DNA from: Trinickia acidisoli
Lineage (GTDB): Bacteria > Pseudomonadota > Gammaproteobacteria > Burkholderiales > Burkholderiaceae
Assembly: GCF_017315725.1 (NCBI RefSeq)
Contig: NZ_JAFLRG010000001.1
Location: 2,480,001-2,544,000, forward strand
Direction of reading: 5' to 3'
DNA length: 64,000 nt
This document shows positions 16,478-26,622 of this stretch, in pieces (positions within the stretch are counted from its first letter, which is position 1; each line of letters starts with the position of its first letter). Position numbers and translations under genes: made by a program. Below the pieces are notes generated by a model that worked only from the letters and a program-made list of their open reading frames with translations, ran no database searches and was not told where the DNA came from.

Positions 16478-18610
16478 TCAAAACTCCGATTCCGAAAAAA
16501 GTTTTCCGAGCTTCTCGTATTCACGGCCAACCGACTTCACCAAGTGCATCATCTTCACGTTCGTGCCATCCCGCGCAGCGAGAAACGCCGCGCTGATCGC
16601 CGCGTTGCGGATATGTCCGCCCGCAAGCGATGCCTTCTGGGCCAACAATCCCAGATCGACGTCGGCGTCCAACCGCACCTGCGCCGGAAAGATCTGCCGC
16701 CATAGGCGTAGCCGCTCATCGCTCGTTGGAAACGGAAATTCGATGATAAAGCGAAAGCGCCGCAAAAACGCCTTGTCCAAATTACTCATCAAGTTCGTGG
16801 ACAAGATCACGAGCCCCGGGTACGACTCGATCCGCTGCAATAAGAAGCCCACCTGCAAGTTCGCGAAACGATCGTGAGAATCCTTTGTCTCGGTGCGCTT
16901 GCTGAAGAGCCCTTCCGCTTCGTCGAACAGCAGTACAACGTTCAGCAACTCGGCACGAGCAAACAACTGCTCGATGTTGCGCTCTGTCTCGCCGATATAT
17001 TTGCTGAGCACGGCCGACAGATCGACGCGGTATAGGGGCAATGAAAGTTCGTTCGCAAGAATCGACGAAGCCATTGTCTTACCCGTGCCCGGCGGGCCAT
17101 AGAACAGCACGCATAAATTGGTGATGCCCGGATACTTGGCCCCGAATCCCCAGGCATCGATCACGTGCGACCGGCAACGCATTTGCCCCAGCGTCTCTTG
17201 CAGGAGTCCCATCGTTCGCTCAGGCGCGACGAGATCAGAGAGCCGATACGGTGCATCCACGCGCTTTGCCACGCCGATCGGCTGATCTTCGGCCGCGGCG
17301 CGGCACGCGTCCCACAACAACGGCTCGAAGTTACCGTCGCCGTTCAATGCCTGTCGCCCCGCGACGGCGTCGACAACGGAGGCAATACGTGCTTCCGTGA
17401 ACGCATAGGCGCCGGCGATCGCGGTCGATAGCGTGTCGTCGAGCGGCAGATCGTGATAGGTCGCGTGCTTTTGCCATGCCTGTCTGCGTAATTCGGCCGT
17501 GGGCGGCGGTACGCGCACTTGGAACAATCGCACGCCCTGTTGGCGCGCACTCGCGACGATATCGACCACGCGCCGTGCGGGGCCGTTCAGGATAACGACA
17601 TACGTCGACGTCTTCAGCAACAATTGGAGCGTGCTGTCGAACAAATCGATCTGTTCGCGCTCCTCGTTGCCGATCAATGCCTCGCTCTGGGTCAGCATCA
17701 GCACTTGCGTGCATAGCGCGGCATCGCGGCAAGCCATGCGCAGTTGCTGCAGCAACGTCGCGAGCCGTTGATCGGCGCTTTGATGCGCCCAGCGAAGAAA
17801 GCGGGCATCCAATTGCGCGATGCCATAGCCGAGATCCGCGAACGCGGCGGCCGCCAATGCACCGGCAAGCGTGACGTCGTCGGTCTCGATGTGAAGCACG
17901 ATGGAGCCGGACCGAGCGCTCGACTCCGCGCAGATATCGACGAAGCGTCGCCATTGACGTTTCACGTTTTGGTCGACGATCAGTTCGTCCAGCCCCTCCT
18001 CGGCGGTCACGTCGATCGCCAGATGGTCGCCGATCCGAGGTTGCGGCGCCGCAAGGCCGAGCAGGTATGCGGTGAGCGCGTGGGCCAAGCGATAACCGCC
18101 GTCGAGCGTCGCGACGTTGACGTCGACGAGATCGATCAGTTGACGAGCGCACAAGGCGCTATCGGAGAATAGGCAAGCGCGCATGTCGCCTAGGAGATAG
18201 GTAGCAGTCCTAAGCGATGTGTGTTCGGCAGTATCGGCCGTCGATCGTCCGTTGGTGTCATCGTCGTCGGTCTCTTGCAGGGAGCGTGTCAGCGATGCGA
18301 ATGCCTCATTGATCGATCGATCGGTTTCTACCATCAGCGCAAGCGTCAATAGTTGAACCTCGCGTGCATCGAGTTGGAACGCGAGCGCGACATGGGCAAG
18401 TGGGATGAAAATCTCCGATGTGACCGTCGCAGCCATTCGTGCGGCGATGGTGCGCCAGGTATATGAGGCATCGTACCGGGATGCAATGGCGGGGTCAGCC
18501 ATGTCACCATGCGCCTGCGCGAGCAGGGATTCGACGAAGCGCCGCAAGTCGTCGAGGAAAGCAGCGTTGTCGTTGTACGGCAGTGCTAGGTCTGCAGAAA
18601 GATCGCTCAT
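16478..18610 (-). CDS. AAA+ ATPase of the contractile injection system (Afp15-like)
   Basis: A 710-residue cytoplasmic ATPase found at the end of Afp/PVC-like eCIS loci and needed for particle assembly or disassembly in studied systems. The N-terminal 450 residues are mostly helical with a weaker AAA-like region. The second AAA domain has Walker A GPPGTGKT (residues 505-512), Walker B LLFDEAEG (D563, E564), sensor 1 LSTNL and arginine-finger-type LRRFRF. It is the last gene of the minus-strand eCIS operon, 87 bases after the fibre gene; RBS AAGGACGTGAG precedes ATG 18610. Confidence 0.9.
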   Translation of the reverse strand: MSDLSADLALPYNDNAAFLDDLRRFVESLLAQAHGDMADPAIASRYDASYTWRTIAARMAATVTSEIFIPLAHVALAFQLDAREVQLLTLALMVETDRSINEAFASLTRSLQETDDDDTNGRSTADTAEHTSLRTATYLLGDMRACLFSDSALCARQLIDLVDVNVATLDGGYRLAHALTAYLLGLAAPQPRIGDHLAIDVTAEEGLDELIVDQNVKRQWRRFVDICAESSARSGSIVLHIETDDVTLAGALAAAAFADLGYGIAQLDARFLRWAHQSADQRLATLLQQLRMACRDAALCTQVLMLTQSEALIGNEEREQIDLFDSTLQLLLKTSTYVVILNGPARRVVDIVASARQQGVRLFQVRVPPPTAELRRQAWQKHATYHDLPLDDTLSTAIAGAYAFTEARIASVVDAVAGRQALNGDGNFEPLLWDACRAAAEDQPIGVAKRVDAPYRLSDLVAPERTMGLLQETLGQMRCRSHVIDAWGFGAKYPGITNLCVLFYGPPGTGKTMASSILANELSLPLYRVDLSAVLSKYIGETERNIEQLFARAELLNVVLLFDEAEGLFSKRTETKDSHDRFANLQVGFLLQRIESYPGLVILSTNLMSNLDKAFLRRFRFIIEFPFPTSDERLRLWRQIFPAQVRLDADVDLGLLAQKASLAGGHIRNAAISAAFLAARDGTNVKMMHLVKSVGREYEKLGKLFSESEF

Positions 18611-18697
18611 CTCACGTCCTTGCGGGGTCTCGCTGACTCAAACCCATCAACGCATCCCGCCGATGACAAAACGAACAACACACGTCAAGGAAGCAGG

Positions 18698-21439
18698 CTA
18701 CCCTGCAAACGGCGTAAAACGCACAATTAGATTAAAAGATTTATTTACCACACCTTGCTGGTAGTACTGAACATCGATCGCATCACCCTCGGAAACCGGT
18801 ACCGAAATAAACGCTGAACCAGCGGCACCCGGCCCTCCCTTAGTGTGATAGCTCGTCTCGAATGCACTTGAATAGTAAGATGCGACGCCAGCAGATCCAT
18901 TGACCTTTACTTCAAACGTATAATAAAAGAAGTTATGACTTCCTCCGGAAATATAATCCCCGCTATTCACATTATCCGTTGTCAATATAAACATCCCATC
19001 ACTTGAAGCGCTATGTGAAAAACAAGGTATGGGACCGCCCTGATTTTGCGCAGTCCCTACCGCACTGTTGTATATCGTTTCCGGCGCACCGAAGACACTG
19101 CCTGATTTTGTCGAGATAATTTGACCTTGTACCGTCAGGTTGCCCTCAACCACCACATCGTGACCGAACGTAGCGGTCTGCCCTTTTACCTGAAGCGCTC
19201 CCTCCAGGGTCGAGTCGCCCTTGACGTCCAACGTTCCGTCGAGCGTCGAGGCACCCTTGACCTCTAGCGTTCCGTCAAGCGTCGAGGTGCCCTTGACCTC
19301 CAGTGTTCCATCGAGTGTCGAGGCACCCTTGACCCCCAGCGTCCCATCGAGTGTCGAGGCACCCTTGACCTCCAGCGTCCCGTCGAGCGTCGATGCGCCC
19401 TTGACCTCCAAATCATGAGCGACCACCACCTTTTGCCCGCCACCATCCAGCGTGCCGTCGAGCGTCACGTTGCCTTTCACTTCCAATTGTCCCTGAAGCG
19501 TCGAGTCGCCTTTGACATTCAGCGCCCCATCCAGCGTGGAATCGCCTTTGACCTCTAGCTCCCCTTCAAACATCGAATCGCGCTTGACATCCAGGCGCCC
19601 CTCAATCGTCACATCGCCCTTAACGTCGAGTGCACCATCAACATCAAGTGCCCCCGCGAAACTGATTGGCCCATTAACCTGCAGCGCGTAATTGCTATCG
19701 ATCTTCACCGCGCTGTCATCGACATTGATCGCCACGGTATTAGGCACATTGCCGTTGTTTTGCACCACTGTCAGCGCCGGCGGTAGGCTCGGCTGCGTCC
19801 CTCCGCCCACTTGCATCAGCGGCCACGATGTCTGCACGAACGACGACATCATCGGCAGCAACGGCGTGCCGTCATCGATCGAAATCTTATGCATCGTCAA
19901 ATGCGTCGGATCCGTAACCGAATCCACCCGCCACGTCTGCGGCGCGCTGGCCACGTCGAGCGCGATTTCCGCTCGCAGGGTTGCGCCATCGGGCAATTTT
20001 GTAAACGTCGTCCCGGCGCCCGTGACCTGCGTACCGTTCGACGTTATCGTGCCAGCCCCGGTGGTCCATCGCCCCGGCTCGGTGCTGTACATGTATCCGC
20101 TGTTGGTCACGTTCTCCGAAAACGCCTGCGTCAACGTCAGTGCCGTATCGCTCGTGACCGGCGGTGCGATTTTTGATTCGATTACTTTTTGCTGCGGCAC
20201 GAACCGATCTATCACCAGTACATCGCCGCTTTGAAGCTTCGCTTGGCTCTGGAACTGCGTACCACCGCTCCCTCTCACGGTATTGCCATCCGGTGTAATC
20301 AAGCCCGTGCCCGGTGCTTCATCCTTCGCGCCGCTGCTCACGCTGACATAGCCATACTTCGTCGGACCGAGCCCCAGCGGGAACGACGCCTCCAACGTCA
20401 AGCCATCGTCGCTCTCAACCGATGCGATCTTCGCCTCTTGCTTGAGCACGACCCCGAACTGCAGAATCTTGCCCGCCAAATCTTGTGTAAAGTTCGTCTG
20501 ATAGCCCTGCAACGTAACCACGCCGTTTTCCGCCGACACCGCCGTCACTAGCCCGATACCTATTAGCGAATGCATCGGCTGCCCCACGCTAAGCACCGCC
20601 GAAGGTTGGTTGTCGTTTACGCCGACATTGCCGCCCATATAAAACAGACTGTCGTCCGCATTGTTCCGAGTCCAGTAGTTAGTCGAGGGTAGGTTCAGTT
20701 GGGAGCCGTCGCCTTCGAACGTTCCCTTGAACGATCCGTCGAACGTTCCCATGAAACTCCCCGCAGCCGTCATTGAATCCGCTGTCACCGCGCCGCTCAA
20801 CTCAATCACGGGTGCTTCGATCTCGAGCGTGCCTTGCTCCGTCGCACCGATCGACATCGATGGGGGCGGCACATCGGACAACGGCAGGGACTGCACACCG
20901 TCGGCGTTCGGGCCGACAAATTCGACCGACCGCAGCACCGCGCTCACATGGCGCCGCATGTACTGACCGTAGCAGTAATAGATACTCTGGATCGCCCCGC
21001 CCGAAGCGCCGATCACGGCGAGCAAGATCGCCGGCCCGTTCGGATCGTAGTCTTGCGTGCACTCGATTCGATTCGTTTCGACCCAGCGCTTGTAGCCCTG
21101 CCCGTAGGTGTTCTGCACCAATCGATCCTGCACCTCGTCATAACTGATCGTTAAAAAGTTTTGCTTTCCGTCGACGAGTGGCGACGGAGCGTAAGGCGTG
21201 TCTTCCGTGAGGGCGATGAGCTGGCCTTGTGAGTCGAGCGCCGTGCCGGCCCGCACCGTGACCTGGCTATCGCCGTGGCTCCACTCGATGTCGAGCCCCT
21301 TCAATATCCCCGGCGTGAGTAGCCCCTGGCTCAACCGCTCCCGCATCTCCTTGTGATATTTCTGCTCGTCCTGGAAATCAGCGGTCAGCAATGCCTCGCC
21401 GGAGAAATACGCGACACGGGAAATCGGGTTCGTACTCAT
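18698..21439 (-). CDS. eCIS tail-fibre-like protein with 12-residue repeats
   Basis: A 913-residue protein in the position of the Afp13 fibre, which binds target cells. The N-terminal 180 residues (SRVAYFSGEALLTADFQDEQ) look like a conserved anchoring part. Several beta-rich stretches follow. Residues about 600-790 are dominated by a 12-residue unit of the form LEVKGASTLDGT, repeated many times and suggesting a beta-helical or triple-beta-spiral shaft. The last 130 residues form a distinct globular tip (FNLIVRFTPFAG at the end). The tip-encoding DNA (about 18698-19090) is clearly more AT-rich than the rest, pointing to separate acquisition of the receptor-binding part. RBS GAGGG precedes ATG 21439. 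Confidence 0.8.
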   Translation of the reverse strand: MSTNPISRVAYFSGEALLTADFQDEQKYHKEMRERLSQGLLTPGILKGLDIEWSHGDSQVTVRAGTALDSQGQLIALTEDTPYAPSPLVDGKQNFLTISYDEVQDRLVQNTYGQGYKRWVETNRIECTQDYDPNGPAILLAVIGASGGAIQSIYYCYGQYMRRHVSAVLRSVEFVGPNADGVQSLPLSDVPPPSMSIGATEQGTLEIEAPVIELSGAVTADSMTAAGSFMGTFDGSFKGTFEGDGSQLNLPSTNYWTRNNADDSLFYMGGNVGVNDNQPSAVLSVGQPMHSLIGIGLVTAVSAENGVVTLQGYQTNFTQDLAGKILQFGVVLKQEAKIASVESDDGLTLEASFPLGLGPTKYGYVSVSSGAKDEAPGTGLITPDGNTVRGSGGTQFQSQAKLQSGDVLVIDRFVPQQKVIESKIAPPVTSDTALTLTQAFSENVTNSGYMYSTEPGRWTTGAGTITSNGTQVTGAGTTFTKLPDGATLRAEIALDVASAPQTWRVDSVTDPTHLTMHKISIDDGTPLLPMMSSFVQTSWPLMQVGGGTQPSLPPALTVVQNNGNVPNTVAINVDDSAVKIDSNYALQVNGPISFAGALDVDGALDVKGDVTIEGRLDVKRDSMFEGELEVKGDSTLDGALNVKGDSTLQGQLEVKGNVTLDGTLDGGGQKVVVAHDLEVKGASTLDGTLEVKGASTLDGTLGVKGASTLDGTLEVKGTSTLDGTLEVKGASTLDGTLDVKGDSTLEGALQVKGQTATFGHDVVVEGNLTVQGQIISTKSGSVFGAPETIYNSAVGTAQNQGGPIPCFSHSASSDGMFILTTDNVNSGDYISGGSHNFFYYTFEVKVNGSAGVASYYSSAFETSYHTKGGPGAAGSAFISVPVSEGDAIDVQYYQQGVVNKSFNLIVRFTPFAG
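19194..19410. repeat. 36-bp tandem repeats in the fibre gene
   Basis: About six near-identical 36-base units (plus-strand consensus around CCGTCGAGCGTCGAGGCACC then CTTGACCTCCAGCGTT) encode the LEVKGASTLDGT repeats. More diverged copies extend to about 19650. Unit number could vary between strains. Confidence 0.85.
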
Positions 21440-21494
21440 ATGCCCTCGTCAACGTTGTGAAAACTCATTCGCGCGCTGCCGTAGCGGATCAACG

Positions 21495-22502
21495 CTAGGT
21501 GCTCTGTTGCTCCAACGCGATTCGCACGACGTATGTCGTCAGCGCCGGCTTCACGGCGTCCAATATGGTTCGCATGAGCCGGTAGTACCCCTGCACGGCA
21601 GCCTTCTCGTCGCTTATCGCTACCCCTTCGCCGATGGAAAGCGTGACGTCGATCTCGAATCGCGCCGGCACATGGGCCATGAGCGTGGAATCGTCCACCG
21701 TGAAGGTAATGCCGTCGCGCTCGATCGCCGGGCGAACATCGTTCGAAAGGATCACCACGTTTTCCGGGCCGGGATAGGCATTGAAGAGATGAAAGGCGGG
21801 TTGCTCGATCGAATCGGTATCACGCACGATCAATGCGGGTTGTACGCAGTCCCCAACCGTCGCTTTCGTGAATGTCACGCCATCGACTGGCGATGGGTTT
21901 GCGGTGAGATAAGCGTTGATCAACCACTCCATTCCCATCGACGTGCCCCGTGCACGATCGAATGCGAAGGTTTTTCCAATGATCTCGCGCGAGGCGTCGA
22001 TCGGCCAATTCTTGTCGACGTCGAGCCCGATCGTTGCGCCGAGCCACTCGAAAAACGTGCGGGCCCAACGCTCCACCGGGGAAAGTGAACCCTCGAGGTC
22101 TTCGTACTGCGGCAAGCCGAAATAAGTGGCAAGCAGATTGAACAACGTTGCTTTGTCCGTGTCGTCGGCGCTCGACAACGGCGGCATGAACAACGTGGCT
22201 TCTTTCGCAAAGGCTTCGCCCTCGAACAGAAAGCTCCAGCGCGGATAGAACAACTCTCCCATAACGCCTGCATCGAGCAGGTCTCGAATGCCCGCGCGAT
22301 ACGCAACGAGGGCATCCAGGCCGGCGCCCTCGAGTTCATCGCCGTCCGCAATACCCGAGAGCAACTTCTCGAATGCTTTCAGGTAGGCCGCGATGAATGG
22401 CGGCGCACCGGCAGCATCCGCATCGGCCAAACAAGCAGGCAGGTAGCTCAGATAGCCGGATGCCGCGTTCAGCGGCATTTCGTCGTTTTTCCCGTTAGCC
22501 AT
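21495..22502 (-). CDS. Phage tail protein I-like baseplate component of the eCIS
   Basis: A 335-residue protein resembling the phage tail-like (gpI/TIGR02242-type) family that joins baseplate and fibres. Early segments SYLPACLADADAAGAPPFI and LDALVAYRAGIRDLLDAG, then PLSSADDTDKATLFNLLATY and an SPVERWARTFFEWLGATIGLD block, are in keeping with that family. ATG 22502 has GAGG six bases upstream and overlaps the preceding stop by 8 bases. It precedes the fibre gene, which suits a fibre-attachment role. Assignment is from motif memory and position. Confidence 0.7.
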   Translation of the reverse strand: MANGKNDEMPLNAASGYLSYLPACLADADAAGAPPFIAAYLKAFEKLLSGIADGDELEGAGLDALVAYRAGIRDLLDAGVMGELFYPRWSFLFEGEAFAKEATLFMPPLSSADDTDKATLFNLLATYFGLPQYEDLEGSLSPVERWARTFFEWLGATIGLDVDKNWPIDASREIIGKTFAFDRARGTSMGMEWLINAYLTANPSPVDGVTFTKATVGDCVQPALIVRDTDSIEQPAFHLFNAYPGPENVVILSNDVRPAIERDGITFTVDDSTLMAHVPARFEIDVTLSIGEGVAISDEKAAVQGYYRLMRTILDAVKPALTTYVVRIALEQQST

Positions 22503-23586
22503 CACTCGCCTCAAGCGCGGTCACGCGTGCGCAATAAAGACGCGGCAATCCGGCCGTCACGCCGTCCGGCGGCAATGGACGCCCCAACGCCACGATCGGA
22601 TGGCCAATGAAGCTGACGTTGAGATTTTGAACCCGATCCACACCGGGCGCGGCAGCAATAATCGGTAGTACCGTCGCGGCATCGATGCCCGCACCGTACG
22701 CCCAATCGCGCCCGCCGTCCGAACGAATAGGCTGCAATGCCCGATCGAGCTCGCCCAACACCGCCGTCGCCACTTCGTCGACACGCTCTCGCGCAAAGCA
22801 GCGGACCTCGCATTGCACGTAGACATCGTGCAAACAAGCGTGTTCGATCGACATCGCACTACCCAACAACGTGCGAGCGGCGAAGTACTGCCGTACTTGA
22901 TCGAGCAGTGTCGCCTCGCGCTTCATGAACTGCGCATCGCCGACCGGCGATGCGAGCGAAGTCGAAAACGTTCCGCCTCCCTCGTCGGTCGGCGCTGAAT
23001 ACGTACTGGCGGCGTCGTTCACGAGCATGAGTTCGGTCACCTCGTCGCGTTGCTGCAAACACAATCGGGCGACGTGCAGTGGTGCCGTTCCTCCTTGAGC
23101 TTGTGCGTCGACGAAGCCGCTGAGCTCAACCGTCAGCGCCGATAGATCGGCGGGGGTAACCGCAAGGAAAGGCGCGCGACGTAACGCAACCAAAGCCTCC
23201 TGCAATGCGCCATAGTCGAGCACTGCGCCCAATTCCACTTGCTCGAGCGTTTCTTTCAAAACTTCGTATGCGGGGTCTTGCGATCCGGTGTCGGCATATG
23301 CCGCGTAGGGAAACGCGGTAGCGTAATCCTGTTCTTGTGGCAGCGCCAAAGCCGACGATAGCCCCACAACCCACCGCAGCATGTTTCGGTATGTTTCGAA
23401 CGGCACCGCGTTCGCCGTGTATGCCGTTCCCTCGCATAGCCAGACCAACATTTGCAGCAGCGCGATGCCGGGGTCCGATGGATTGTGATCGGTCCACCCG
23501 GGCGCATAGCCGGGAATGCGGCGCACCAGTCGATCGAGGACGGGACCGGCCTGCAAAACATCGAGATTGGGCAACTCGAATGTCAT
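22495..23586 (-). CDS. eCIS baseplate protein, Afp12-like (baseplate J / gp7 type)
   Basis: A 363-residue baseplate protein. The true start is ATG 23586, overlapping the previous stop as ATGA; the open frame extends upstream only as shadow. The N-terminal pattern PVLDRLVRRIPGYAPGWTDH, NPSDPGIALLQMLVWL and then AVPFETYRNML is the conserved opening shared by J-like proteins of type II eCIS. The C-terminal half has repeated alpha/beta units typical of baseplate wedge proteins (EVRCFARERVDEVATAVLGE). It follows the larger Afp11-like gene and probably forms the wedge heterodimer with it. Confidence 0.8.
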   Translation of the reverse strand: MTFELPNLDVLQAGPVLDRLVRRIPGYAPGWTDHNPSDPGIALLQMLVWLCEGTAYTANAVPFETYRNMLRWVVGLSSALALPQEQDYATAFPYAAYADTGSQDPAYEVLKETLEQVELGAVLDYGALQEALVALRRAPFLAVTPADLSALTVELSGFVDAQAQGGTAPLHVARLCLQQRDEVTELMLVNDAASTYSAPTDEGGGTFSTSLASPVGDAQFMKREATLLDQVRQYFAARTLLGSAMSIEHACLHDVYVQCEVRCFARERVDEVATAVLGELDRALQPIRSDGGRDWAYGAGIDAATVLPIIAAAPGVDRVQNLNVSFIGHPIVALGRPLPPDGVTAGLPRLYCARVTALEASDG

Positions 23587-26500
23587 GATTGCGATGCCTC
23601 CGTCAACCGTATATCGATTGCCCCGACTGCGCTCACCTGATCGGGATCGAGCGAGACGTCCCCCGTCTTTCCGCATAGCGTCATTGCCACGACCGCCGTT
23701 ACCATCGCACTGGATCCAAGCAAAAACAGATGAATCGCCACATAGCGCATCGGCTCGCCTATCGGCCAACCATTCGCTGCCGTCCCGCCTAGCGTCGGAT
23801 GAAGAAACCGCGTCAACTGCGCGGTGATGTTCGCCCGCAGGGCAGCCCATTGCGATTTAGGTGCATTGGTTTGCAGCAATACAGTCACGTCGATCGGCTT
23901 GAATGAAGGCCGCCGCGCCGTTGTGCGCGCGGCTAACCACGGCATGCTCCGCGCGCGGACGTAGCTCACGACATCGTCCAGCATCGACATAGGTGTCAGC
24001 GGTTGTGCGTCACTCGATTTCGCCAATACGATCAGTTCGAGCCGCGGCCAGCGACGCATATCGGGCAATATTTGCGCGCTATGGAGAGCCGACCATTCAA
24101 TCGGCAACGGGTCCGGTTCATGAAGCATTGGCGCCGCAGCGTACTCGATCGCTCGAACGCGGCATACGCCCGCGTTCGCCACGCGAGCCAGCGCCTCGAT
24201 ATCCGCGGCACTGACCGCGCGATCGTTTGCACGCACGAGCGCGGGCCCGCTTTCGATCAAATCGTCGACTCGATCGGCATCGGCGCCGCCGCGCGCGGGA
24301 ATCGGGTTCGTCACTTGCGTAATGCCCGGCACTGCGCTGTACAACACCGAAAGCGCGCCTGCGGCAAGGTTTCCTACCGCACCACGCGTCGTGGCATAGC
24401 ATGTCGCAATGATGTTGTTGCGGCCCGGTGGAGGAACGGCACCGTGGCTGCCGTCGCCGAAGACGATCGTTCCTGTGACGACATCGACCATAAAAACGCG
24501 GTCATTCGGGCCATGACCGACGAAGCTATCCACGCGTGTCCAAGCAAAAACTGCAGTCTGCTGTGTCTGGCTCCCGCTCATTGCGATCGCTATCGGCTCG
24601 GAAGTCACCGGCTCGACGACTTGTACTTGAACCGCGGAGTGCGGATCGGCGCTGATAGCAAGCAGCACCTGATCCGTTCCGGAGGGTGTTGCCGCTATTG
24701 CACTCAACGAAAACCGCTGCCCGGGTTGGCCATTGCTCGAGCCGAGCACCTCGTTGCCGTAAGTCGCACGGTTACACGCGTTGACGGTATTCGGATAGAT
24801 GCCGCGTACCTTGAGCGCATGCTTCCGATGCGGACACAGTACGCGAAACCAACATGCGGTCTCGGAAAATAAAGCAGCAGCTTGCAATTGACTGGGCACC
24901 GTAAAACGAATGACTCTGCTTCGCGCCAAACCTACTTCGGAAACATCGATTGCGAGCGGCCGCCATACCGACCTCGTCGCATCGAACCATTGCCATTCGC
25001 CGGGGCTACTGTGGCCAAGATGCTCATCGGCCGGGTCGACGTCGATATACAGAGTCAGTTGTTGATCAAGACCGTAGGTCAGAAGATCGGAGGCAGCAAA
25101 GCTCAAGTAAAGAGCGGCGCCCCCTTCCGCGAGTGAGCGGTATGGCTCGTAAGGCCGAGCCGGCAACGCAATCAACTCGAACGCGTTGTGCGCCCAAACA
25201 GCAGACGGCGCACCACCGCATGCGTACTCGATCACGAGCGAGCGCACGAACGGCGGCTCGAAGCCGTTTTTGACGTCACCGTATCCACCTGTGTTGAGCA
25301 CAGCGCGTATCCACATGCCCTGGGTGCCCGTCACCGACGTTTGCACGACCACCGGACAAATGAACGAAACCGAGCCCGAAGCGATCGTGAGATTAACGGT
25401 CCCATCCACGAACTGATATGGGTCGTTCGCAGCGGTCAACGTAGACCAGCTAGCGCCGCTCCAGTATTGCCATTCGACTTGCGCGTCGGGATCGTTCGCC
25501 AACGGCCGAAGGTCGAACGTCATCTTGATCGGCACACCCGGACGTGAAAACGCCGCATCGCAGCGGATGCAAAAGCTGGCATCGAGCGTCGGCGTTTGTC
25601 CGAACGGGTACGCGCCGTTTCTCAGATCGACCCCTAACCCGTTTGCGATCGCTTGCTGCGGCGCCACCGATAGCGTGCCGAAATCACACCAAATCGCGTC
25701 GATCTTTGGAAGGTACCCATTTAGCGCAGGGACCACGCGCGCGGAGTCGATTGGCTTGCAAACGAGCCAATACATCGGTGTAGACGGACAAAGCGCAAGC
25801 GATGGATCCGTGGCATCCAACCGACGGCCCGCACTCGCTGCCAACGAAACGTGCAACGCCGCAACGGTCTGTGTCGCGGCGACAGGTAACGCACCGAACG
25901 CTACCGTGCACGACGTCCCATTGGACGAGCCAACTACAGTGGGATGCAGTGGATTCAGGGCTGCGTCATACCAACATCGGAAGTAGTCGGGGTCGAGTCG
26001 CTCACCATGCAGCGTCAACGTCATGCCACGCGCCGCGGAACTTGGCTTGAAAAGCGCAGCGTCGCCAAGTAGCAAAGCATGAGCGAAGCGATGTTCGACC
26101 TCGCCGTTGGCTCGCCCTGGAAAGGCCGGTGCGGGCTCGCCGGCTGCCCATGACGATTGAACGTCGAAATATCGATCGAGCCGGGGCTCTACCGTCAATA
26201 CAGTACGCAGCGTCGCCGGCAGTACCTGTAAGTCGCTATCGGTTTCGAAACGCAAGCGACGGGTAGACGCATCGACAACTACCGTACCCCTTGGCAAGAA
26301 AACGGATGCATGCTTCGGCGCGAGCGAAAAGCAAAGCGGCGCCGACGCGCATGCGGCGGGGCGCAACCTCATATCCAAGAAGCGATACAAGGCAAGCTGA
26401 CGCTGCATCGGAATCGCATTCTGGACGTTCGCGAGGTCTTGCCCCAACAGCGAAAAAAGCTGCAGCAGGACCAAACCCGGATCTTGCGCAATGGCGTTCG

Positions 26501-26615
26501 CCGTCAACGCATCGTCGGCAGGCAGCCCCCATTGCGGGCAATACAACTTTGCCAACGCAATCGCGTCGGCAAAGAATGTCGCGGCCGTGCGTTGATCGAA
26601 AATCGGCGCGCTCAT
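23583..26615 (-). CDS. eCIS baseplate assembly protein, Afp11-like (large baseplate J type)
   Basis: A 1010-residue protein, the largest in the cluster, matching the putative baseplate assembly family (TIGR02243-like) that forms the gp6-type wedge. ATG 26615 has GAGGCGGG close upstream; the frame from 26678 is rejected. The N-terminal QDPGLVLLQLFSLLGQDLAN and MQRQLALYRFLDMRLRPA segments parallel those in the next gene. The central region is beta-rich, and the C-terminal part has VMVDVVTGTIVFGDGSHGAV, GRNNIIATCYATTRG and then PARGGADADRVDDLIESGP with RAVSAADIEALA, the usual J-domain tail. It overlaps the next gene by ATGA. Confidence 0.88.
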   Translation of the reverse strand: MSAPIFDQRTAATFFADAIALAKLYCPQWGLPADDALTANAIAQDPGLVLLQLFSLLGQDLANVQNAIPMQRQLALYRFLDMRLRPAACASAPLCFSLAPKHASVFLPRGTVVVDASTRRLRFETDSDLQVLPATLRTVLTVEPRLDRYFDVQSSWAAGEPAPAFPGRANGEVEHRFAHALLLGDAALFKPSSAARGMTLTLHGERLDPDYFRCWYDAALNPLHPTVVGSSNGTSCTVAFGALPVAATQTVAALHVSLAASAGRRLDATDPSLALCPSTPMYWLVCKPIDSARVVPALNGYLPKIDAIWCDFGTLSVAPQQAIANGLGVDLRNGAYPFGQTPTLDASFCIRCDAAFSRPGVPIKMTFDLRPLANDPDAQVEWQYWSGASWSTLTAANDPYQFVDGTVNLTIASGSVSFICPVVVQTSVTGTQGMWIRAVLNTGGYGDVKNGFEPPFVRSLVIEYACGGAPSAVWAHNAFELIALPARPYEPYRSLAEGGAALYLSFAASDLLTYGLDQQLTLYIDVDPADEHLGHSSPGEWQWFDATRSVWRPLAIDVSEVGLARSRVIRFTVPSQLQAAALFSETACWFRVLCPHRKHALKVRGIYPNTVNACNRATYGNEVLGSSNGQPGQRFSLSAIAATPSGTDQVLLAISADPHSAVQVQVVEPVTSEPIAIAMSGSQTQQTAVFAWTRVDSFVGHGPNDRVFMVDVVTGTIVFGDGSHGAVPPPGRNNIIATCYATTRGAVGNLAAGALSVLYSAVPGITQVTNPIPARGGADADRVDDLIESGPALVRANDRAVSAADIEALARVANAGVCRVRAIEYAAAPMLHEPDPLPIEWSALHSAQILPDMRRWPRLELIVLAKSSDAQPLTPMSMLDDVVSYVRARSMPWLAARTTARRPSFKPIDVTVLLQTNAPKSQWAALRANITAQLTRFLHPTLGGTAANGWPIGEPMRYVAIHLFLLGSSAMVTAVVAMTLCGKTGDVSLDPDQVSAVGAIDIRLTEASQS

Positions 26616-26622
26616 TCCCGCC

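Noticed and set aside
19221..19418. Plus-strand repeat-rich frame (VPSSVEAPLTS units)
   Set aside because: Shadow of the fibre-gene repeats in the opposite strand.
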